24,488 nt of DNA from a virus: IMG/VR virus record IMGVR_UViG_3300009034_000202, positions 1 to 24,488 of that record; one strand, 5' to 3'. Position 1 is the stretch's first letter. The number at the start of each line of letters is the position of its first letter. The position numbers and the translations under genes were made by a program. Positions 21,046-24,488 of the stretch are shown piece by piece. The notes beneath the pieces are model-generated. The model saw only the letters and a program-made list of their open reading frames with translations. It did not search any database and was not told where the DNA came from.

Positions 21046-21323
21046 TTTAATTCCTCCCAAGATAAATTGATTGGTCGTACCGTATGTTTAATCCAATTCC
21101 AAGAAATATTCCTTTTAAGATTCAATTCTTTTGCTTTTTGTCTTGCTAATGCTCTGGTTCTAAAGAAAAAAGGTCGCCCTGAAAGACAATCTGTAATAAA
21201 AAGAATCAAATTCCTCCCTGTTACTCCTACTCCACATGGCCCAATCCATTCATGTCGATTCCAAGAATCCTCTGAATTCATTCGCACTTTATAATAAATT
21301 GCCCATACCCGCCTTGTTTTCAT
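21042..21323 (-). CDS. 93-residue hypothetical protein
   Basis: The start at 21323 overlaps the previous stop as ATGA; a start at 21386 is less likely. The chain (MKTRRVWAIYYKVRMNSEDS, then NRHEWIGPCGVGVTGRNLIL) is beta-rich with a basic C-terminal helix (ALARQKAKELNLKRN). Unrecognised; the fold might be a small nucleic-acid-binding barrel. Coupled on both sides. Confidence 0.65.
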   Translation of the reverse strand: MKTRRVWAIYYKVRMNSEDSWNRHEWIGPCGVGVTGRNLILFITDCLSGRPFFFRTRALARQKAKELNLKRNISWNWIKHTVRPINLSWEELK

Positions 21324-21757
21324 TTTAATTCTTCTTTCCCCAACAAAACTGCCGCTGTAAGTTTTGGTAATTCTAAATAATAACAAACAAATCCAGGAGC
21401 TTGATATTTCCTAAAAATCCCCACTCCCTCAATCCTTCCCGGCTTTTTCGCCTTCAGTACCGTCTCAGGTAAATACACCTTAAAACCCCCGGGAAGAGAA
21501 TACTGTGGAACCGATCCAAGCCATATAATTTTTCTATCATCCATTTGAGAGATTTGACTGGCAATCTTAAAAGTCGTATTCCACTGATTTGGATGCACAA
21601 CAGTCACAAACAGAAATCCATTAAATCCCACGTATTGCCTTCTTACAAGAATTGGTTGGTCATTGAGAAACAATCTTTTAGCCAGTAAATAATGACCTCT
21701 TGGTTTCCCTTGCGAGAAATGAGGGCAAATCGAAATAGGAATAGTTACTGGTTCCAT
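21320..21757 (-). CDS. 145-residue hypothetical protein
   Basis: The ATG at 21757 has CGGGAAT upstream. The protein is largely beta (ILVRRQYVGFNGFLFVTVVH, KIIWLGSVPQYSLPGGFKVY) with Pro and Gly turns. No known family is recognised. A structured stretch (21773-21856) lies immediately before it. Its stop overlaps the next gene as ATGA. Confidence 0.6.
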   Translation of the reverse strand: MEPVTIPISICPHFSQGKPRGHYLLAKRLFLNDQPILVRRQYVGFNGFLFVTVVHPNQWNTTFKIASQISQMDDRKIIWLGSVPQYSLPGGFKVYLPETVLKAKKPGRIEGVGIFRKYQAPGFVCYYLELPKLTAAVLLGKEELK

Positions 21758-21772
21758 AATATAATTCCCGAA

Positions 21773-21856
21773 AATGCTGGCGGGCAGGGAAGATACTTTT
21801 ACTCTGGGGATAGCCCTGTTTTCCCACTAAATCCAGCTTTCGCCACCGCCAGCATT
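21773..21856 (-). other. Long-range hairpin element
   Basis: AATGCTGGCGG (21773-21783) and CCGCCAGCATT (21846-21856) are a perfect 11-bp inverse pair with a 62-base loop that can itself pair (CAGGG with CCCTG). On the minus strand the stem is followed by TTTTC, then the next gene. It may be a terminator-type or cis-regulatory RNA element. The gap 21757-21938 also holds a 13-codon frame of no clear meaning beginning at an ATG near 21914. Confidence 0.55.
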
Positions 21857-21938
21857 ATTCACTTTTCAAAAAGGGACAGGCTTTATTTTCGTCCCATACC
21901 TGCCCCTAATCCGGTATTAATCATCCTCTGACACTTTC

Positions 21939-22493
21939 TTAAAGTGGTACATCTTCGACCAGAACCTCGGTGGGAACCTCAGCCGCTGCTTCTTCCGGAG
22001 TTACATAGACACCATCTGGCTGAATCTCTGCTCCAAAAGGCTCTACTGCGGAGGTTTCCGTAGTCGTGTTGATAACTTCTAAGATATAGCAGTTGGTGTA
22101 ATCTTTGCCATCTTTTCTGCTCCGAGATGTCCTGACTTTGACTCGGACAACGAGGCCGATAGATGCTTCGAGAATCGCATTGGCTTCTGCAAGGTCATTA
22201 ATATCTCTTCCGGCGAGAACCTTTATGGCTCCTTTTAGAATACCAAATACCTTGGAAGTGTAATAGCCAACTGTAAACTCTTCTCCGTTGAGTTTTTCAT
22301 CCTGAACATCTTCAATTCGGCCTTTGAGATTCCACCAGATCAAATCCTTGCCGTCTTTGGTGGACGTCCCTTTAGTCAACTTAACAAGGGACACGATATA
22401 CTCATTATCCGGGGGCATCCAATCACTGAAAATCTCCGCTTCTTTGTAGTCCTGATTGTGCTGTGCGAGCATCTGCTCAAAATTTAAGTCCAT
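21939..22493 (-). CDS. DUF669-like ssDNA-binding protein
   Basis: A 184-residue protein with the shape of DUF669 proteins: an N-terminal QMLAQHNQDYKEAEIFSDWM, then a beta barrel (NEYIVSLVKLTKGTSTKDGK, IWWNLKGRIEDV), a VRVKVRTSRSRKDGKDYTNC strand, and an acidic tail ending VLVEDVPL. The acidic tail is typical of single-strand DNA-binding proteins. It is commonly found next to Sak4-like ATPases, as here. The start at 22493 is chosen for AAAGGAA; 22508 is upstream of that site. Confidence 0.75.
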   Translation of the reverse strand: MDLNFEQMLAQHNQDYKEAEIFSDWMPPDNEYIVSLVKLTKGTSTKDGKDLIWWNLKGRIEDVQDEKLNGEEFTVGYYTSKVFGILKGAIKVLAGRDINDLAEANAILEASIGLVVRVKVRTSRSRKDGKDYTNCYILEVINTTTETSAVEPFGAEIQPDGVYVTPEEAAAEVPTEVLVEDVPL

Positions 22494-22534
22494 AACTGTT
22501 CCTTTCAAAATATATTGTTGTTTCTTTTATCACT

Positions 22535-22738
22535 TCAATCAATCAACGTGAAAGTGATAACATTCAATACAAAATCAATATCGGATACTTGGAATCGCAT
22601 CCCTAATAAAAGTTCTTCGGGGATTCCTCCTTTAGGGAACTCAGCTTGAAGTGGATCATCTCGGAAATACTTTCTTCTTCTATTCACTTCAAGTATCGCA
22701 AGTTTCTCTTTTTCTTTTTGTTTTGGAGATAAGCCCAT
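22535..22738 (-). CDS. 67-residue hypothetical protein
   Basis: The ATG at 22738 has AGGAGA upstream. The N-terminus is basic and helical (SPKQKEKEKLAILEVNRRRK), the rest beta-like (GMRFQVSDIDFVLNVITFTL). It sits between the recombinase and ssDNA-binding genes and is probably co-transcribed. No family is recognised. Confidence 0.65.
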   Translation of the reverse strand: MGLSPKQKEKEKLAILEVNRRRKYFRDDPLQAEFPKGGIPEELLLGMRFQVSDIDFVLNVITFTLID

Positions 22739-22755
22739 TTTAAGTCTCCTGAAAA

Positions 22756-23721
22756 TTACTTATTTTGTTTCTTTGCATTTGCAACTGCAACATTATAGTT
22801 TTTGACAAATATATCCCACGCATTGAGAAGAGGAATCTCAAACTTTCGATTCATCCCTGGAGCACCTCGACCCTTACCCTGCCGCTCCGCCGTTGTATAA
22901 GAATCAAGAAAATACTTAGAAGTCATTACTGTTCCACAAGGAACCTCAATAATCTGACCCCCCGGAAGTTTCCTTTTCTCTTTTTTCTCAATTTCCTTAT
23001 TGATACAATAAATCGTCAATTTGAATTCGCTTTTGTTTACAATCTGAGCAGCCATAGTTGGAAATACTGAGTCTCGGATAACAGTTCTTTCTTTGTTGGT
23101 AGAAGGATTAGTCTCTGTTTTAGTAGTCATGTGGCCAACGCAAGACCATACAAAACCAGCTTGTTCCAATTCCCGTAACCTTGACCAACACCGCTCCCGA
23201 ATCATAGCCCACCCATGCCCTTTGCTTCCAAATTCCGTAATATCATCAACGCCTTTTTCTATCTGCAGTTGAAGTTTAATCATCCCAACCCACTCATCTA
23301 CAGTATCGAGAGAAACTCGATGAACAACATGTTTACTGGTTTTACCCTCGTCAATGAGCTTTTGGGTAATCTGCATATAGCGGTTGTAATTTTCAATCGG
23401 AACTCTTAATGCCCTCGTGCCGACAATTCCCGAAGCCCCTCCATCGAAATCTAAAATCATATTGTCGGGAATACTCGATTCAAAAGTAGTCTTGCCCTCT
23501 CCACTTGGCCCGACAATCCACAGATTCAAATCCTCCGCAGGTTTAGGATCGTAGCCGGTTTGAACACCGAGTTTGGCCCAATCAGTTGGAATAACCGGCA
23601 CAGTATTAGGAATCGCAGGTAACACAATGTTGCTGCTTTTTGCGGGGTATAATTGACTCTGTGGAAATTTAGCCTTTGTAGTCTGAACCGCTTCTTGACT
23701 TGATATTTGCTCTATTGTCAT
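22756..23721 (-). CDS. Sak4/AAA_24-type recombination ATPase
   Basis: A 321-residue RecA-like ATPase. The Walker A is at residues 71-79 (GPSGEGKTT), followed by LDFDGG at about 90-95 and a LDTVDEW segment near 140 that is a likely Walker B region. Phage Sak4-type proteins have this layout and promote annealing or strand exchange with a partner ssDNA-binding protein, here the DUF669-like one downstream. The C-terminal half is mixed. The ATG has AAGGAG upstream and overlaps the previous stop as ATGA. Confidence 0.75.
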   Translation of the reverse strand: MTIEQISSQEAVQTTKAKFPQSQLYPAKSSNIVLPAIPNTVPVIPTDWAKLGVQTGYDPKPAEDLNLWIVGPSGEGKTTFESSIPDNMILDFDGGASGIVGTRALRVPIENYNRYMQITQKLIDEGKTSKHVVHRVSLDTVDEWVGMIKLQLQIEKGVDDITEFGSKGHGWAMIRERCWSRLRELEQAGFVWSCVGHMTTKTETNPSTNKERTVIRDSVFPTMAAQIVNKSEFKLTIYCINKEIEKKEKRKLPGGQIIEVPCGTVMTSKYFLDSYTTAERQGKGRGAPGMNRKFEIPLLNAWDIFVKNYNVAVANAKKQNK

Positions 23722-24014
23722 AGTTTCTCCTTGAGATTAAAAAGGAATTTTGCATTCTTTAGCCAGTTTTTTGTATCGTAACCTGCGTGATTTCCGGTAC
23801 AGGAGCCGATACAAAAAACTTCATCTTGGAGACCATAACAGGATATAAAAATCATGTTGACCCCCATGCTATTCTGAAAAACATCCATGTGTTCCCATTT
23901 GTGAGGTGGTGGTTTCTCCAAATCCTTTTGTTTGGCTTCCATTTTAGCCAAGAGGACATTCCCCACTGAGATTGCCTCTTTAAGATGGCCGATTGCTAAT
24001 TGTAATTCTGTCAT
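23718..24014 (-). CDS. 98-residue hypothetical protein
   Basis: The ATG at 24014 has AAAGGAAAAG upstream. The N-terminal helix (LQLAIGHLKEAISVGNVLLA) is followed by a linker and a beta part with two Cys (FCIGSCTGNHAGYDTK). Unrecognised. Coupled on both sides by ATGA overlaps. Confidence 0.65.
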   Translation of the reverse strand: MTELQLAIGHLKEAISVGNVLLAKMEAKQKDLEKPPPHKWEHMDVFQNSMGVNMIFISCYGLQDEVFCIGSCTGNHAGYDTKNWLKNAKFLFNLKEKL

Positions 24015-24181
24015 TTTTTTCTTTTCCTTTCTAATTTCTTTGCATCTTCTAATGCTTTATTTGCGGAACGTCTTGAGATTCCAGTAGATTGATTTCCGCT
24101 GGCATAGCCAATCCAATATCTGTGTCCATTACATCCTGAATAAGATAAGGCAGTAGGGCCTCTGATTACATTCCACATCAT
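24011..24181 (-). CDS. 56-residue basic protein
   Basis: The ATG at 24181 has AAAGGA upstream; a second ATG follows directly. It encodes 56 residues, starting MMWNVIRGPTALSYSGCNGH and ending in a very basic helix (EDAKKLERKRKK), with ATGA overlap to the next gene. The pattern (short beta part, then AxKALEDAKK) resembles small phage proteins of unknown role. Confidence 0.65.
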   Translation of the reverse strand: MMWNVIRGPTALSYSGCNGHRYWIGYASGNQSTGISRRSANKALEDAKKLERKRKK

Positions 24182-24190
24182 AAATGTCCT

Positions 24191-24488
24191 TTATGCCGGA
24201 ACTGATTTTTCAAGTTCAACTTCTTTTTTTGACTTATCTCCAGGACGCTTGATGAGCATAGCCCCTAATGTTCCCCCAAATAACGTAGGTAGCAGTAAAC
24301 CGACCGGCCCTTCTGGAGAGAATAGAGTTGACTTAATCTCCTCTCCTGCAATTATAGAGAGATTCGTCACGTTCTTATAATATCCACCTTTGATTTTCTC
24401 AATCGTAAGTTTGAAGTCAATAGCTTGGCCGACTCGTTTAGCATCGAACAATGTAGTATAAGGCATGAACAGTTTCGGCGGAACTCCC
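24191..24488 (-). CDS. Unknown gene (partial, runs off the right edge)
   Basis: The frame is open from the right edge to a stop at 24191. An ATG at 24466 has no good ribosome site, so the real start is probably beyond the window. The visible part has a beta-barrel-like segment (DFKLTIEKIKGGYYKNVTNL), a hydrophobic GLLLPTLFGGTLGAML and a charged tail. It may be an OB-like DNA-processing protein of the same recombination module; not certain. Confidence 0.6.
   Translation of the reverse strand, partial: GVPPKLFMPYTTLFDAKRVGQAIDFKLTIEKIKGGYYKNVTNLSIIAGEEIKSTLFSPEGPVGLLLPTLFGGTLGAMLIKRPGDKSKKEVELEKSVPA

Larger units (their letters stand above)
220..23540. repeat. Iterated octamer CTGCGGAG/CTCCGCAG, at least 17 copies
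   Basis: Exact copies start at 220, 2355, 2430, 2841, 4752, 7962, 8148, 11194, 13770, 13959, 17653, 17675, 17854, 18276, 19834, 22046 and 23533. About eight are in one orientation and nine in the other. Most extend to CCTGCGGAGG. They occur in genes (all frames) and between genes. Fewer than one copy is expected by chance with equal base frequencies. Confidence 0.85.

Overview
This window is a piece of a tailed-phage (Caudoviricetes) genome or prophage. Nearly every supportable gene lies on the minus strand, so the natural reading direction runs from high to low coordinates. A large terminase subunit, portal, scaffold and capsid-like protein stand in classical order. The rest is replication and recombination genes, methyltransferases and many very small overlapping genes. 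AAGGA/GGAGG ribosome binding sites, sigma70-type promoters and TGA used as an ordinary stop point to a bacterial host with the standard code. I cannot name the host. A strongly over-represented octamer (CTGCGGAG/CTCCGCAG) may be a host genomic signature. I saw no integrase, lysis or tail genes.

Layout in transcription order. (1) 24.49-20.45 kb: early genes, including a Sak4-like ATPase, a DUF669-like protein (the two usually pair as recombinase and ssDNA-binding protein), a DUF1599/Nmad1-like protein and unknowns joined by ATGA overlaps. (2) 20.48-18.36 kb: a membrane protein apparently starting at ATT, an HD phosphohydrolase, a metallophosphoesterase and two small genes. (3) 18.36-18.12 kb: a control region with back-to-back promoters and a repeat-rich noncoding stretch facing the plus strand. 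(4) 18.12-14.09 kb: about fifteen mini-genes of 25-131 codons, many with Cys pairs, ending in a small lipoprotein gene interrupted by an in-frame TGA. (5) 14.09-13.56 kb: a noncoding stretch with a 10-bp-period repeat array and the same short repeats as region 3. (6) 13.55-9.85 kb: a tRNA-like gene with a shortened anticodon arm, a zinc-ribbon protein, a cytosine-methyltransferase-like protein preceded by a 39-codon leader ORF, a RepA/AAA_25 helicase, a repeat block that may be an origin, a DPPF-type DNA methyltransferase and small genes. (7) 9.83-0.23 kb: a HTH-like protein, a SLOG protein, two heavily overlapping disordered proteins, a radical-SAM-like protein, terminase, a membrane protein, portal, scaffold and major capsid, closed by a strong terminator. 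A further gene begins at the left edge.

Several short genes were found by reading the sequence directly and joining stop/start overlaps. Several starts were shortened to agree with ribosome binding sites and promoters. The most unusual features are the iterated octamer, the matching repeat-bearing noncoding segments at about 13.7 and 18.3 kb, the 10-bp array, the odd tRNA, the TGA-interrupted lipoprotein, the ATT start, and a portal C-terminus whose natural-looking end lies in another frame.
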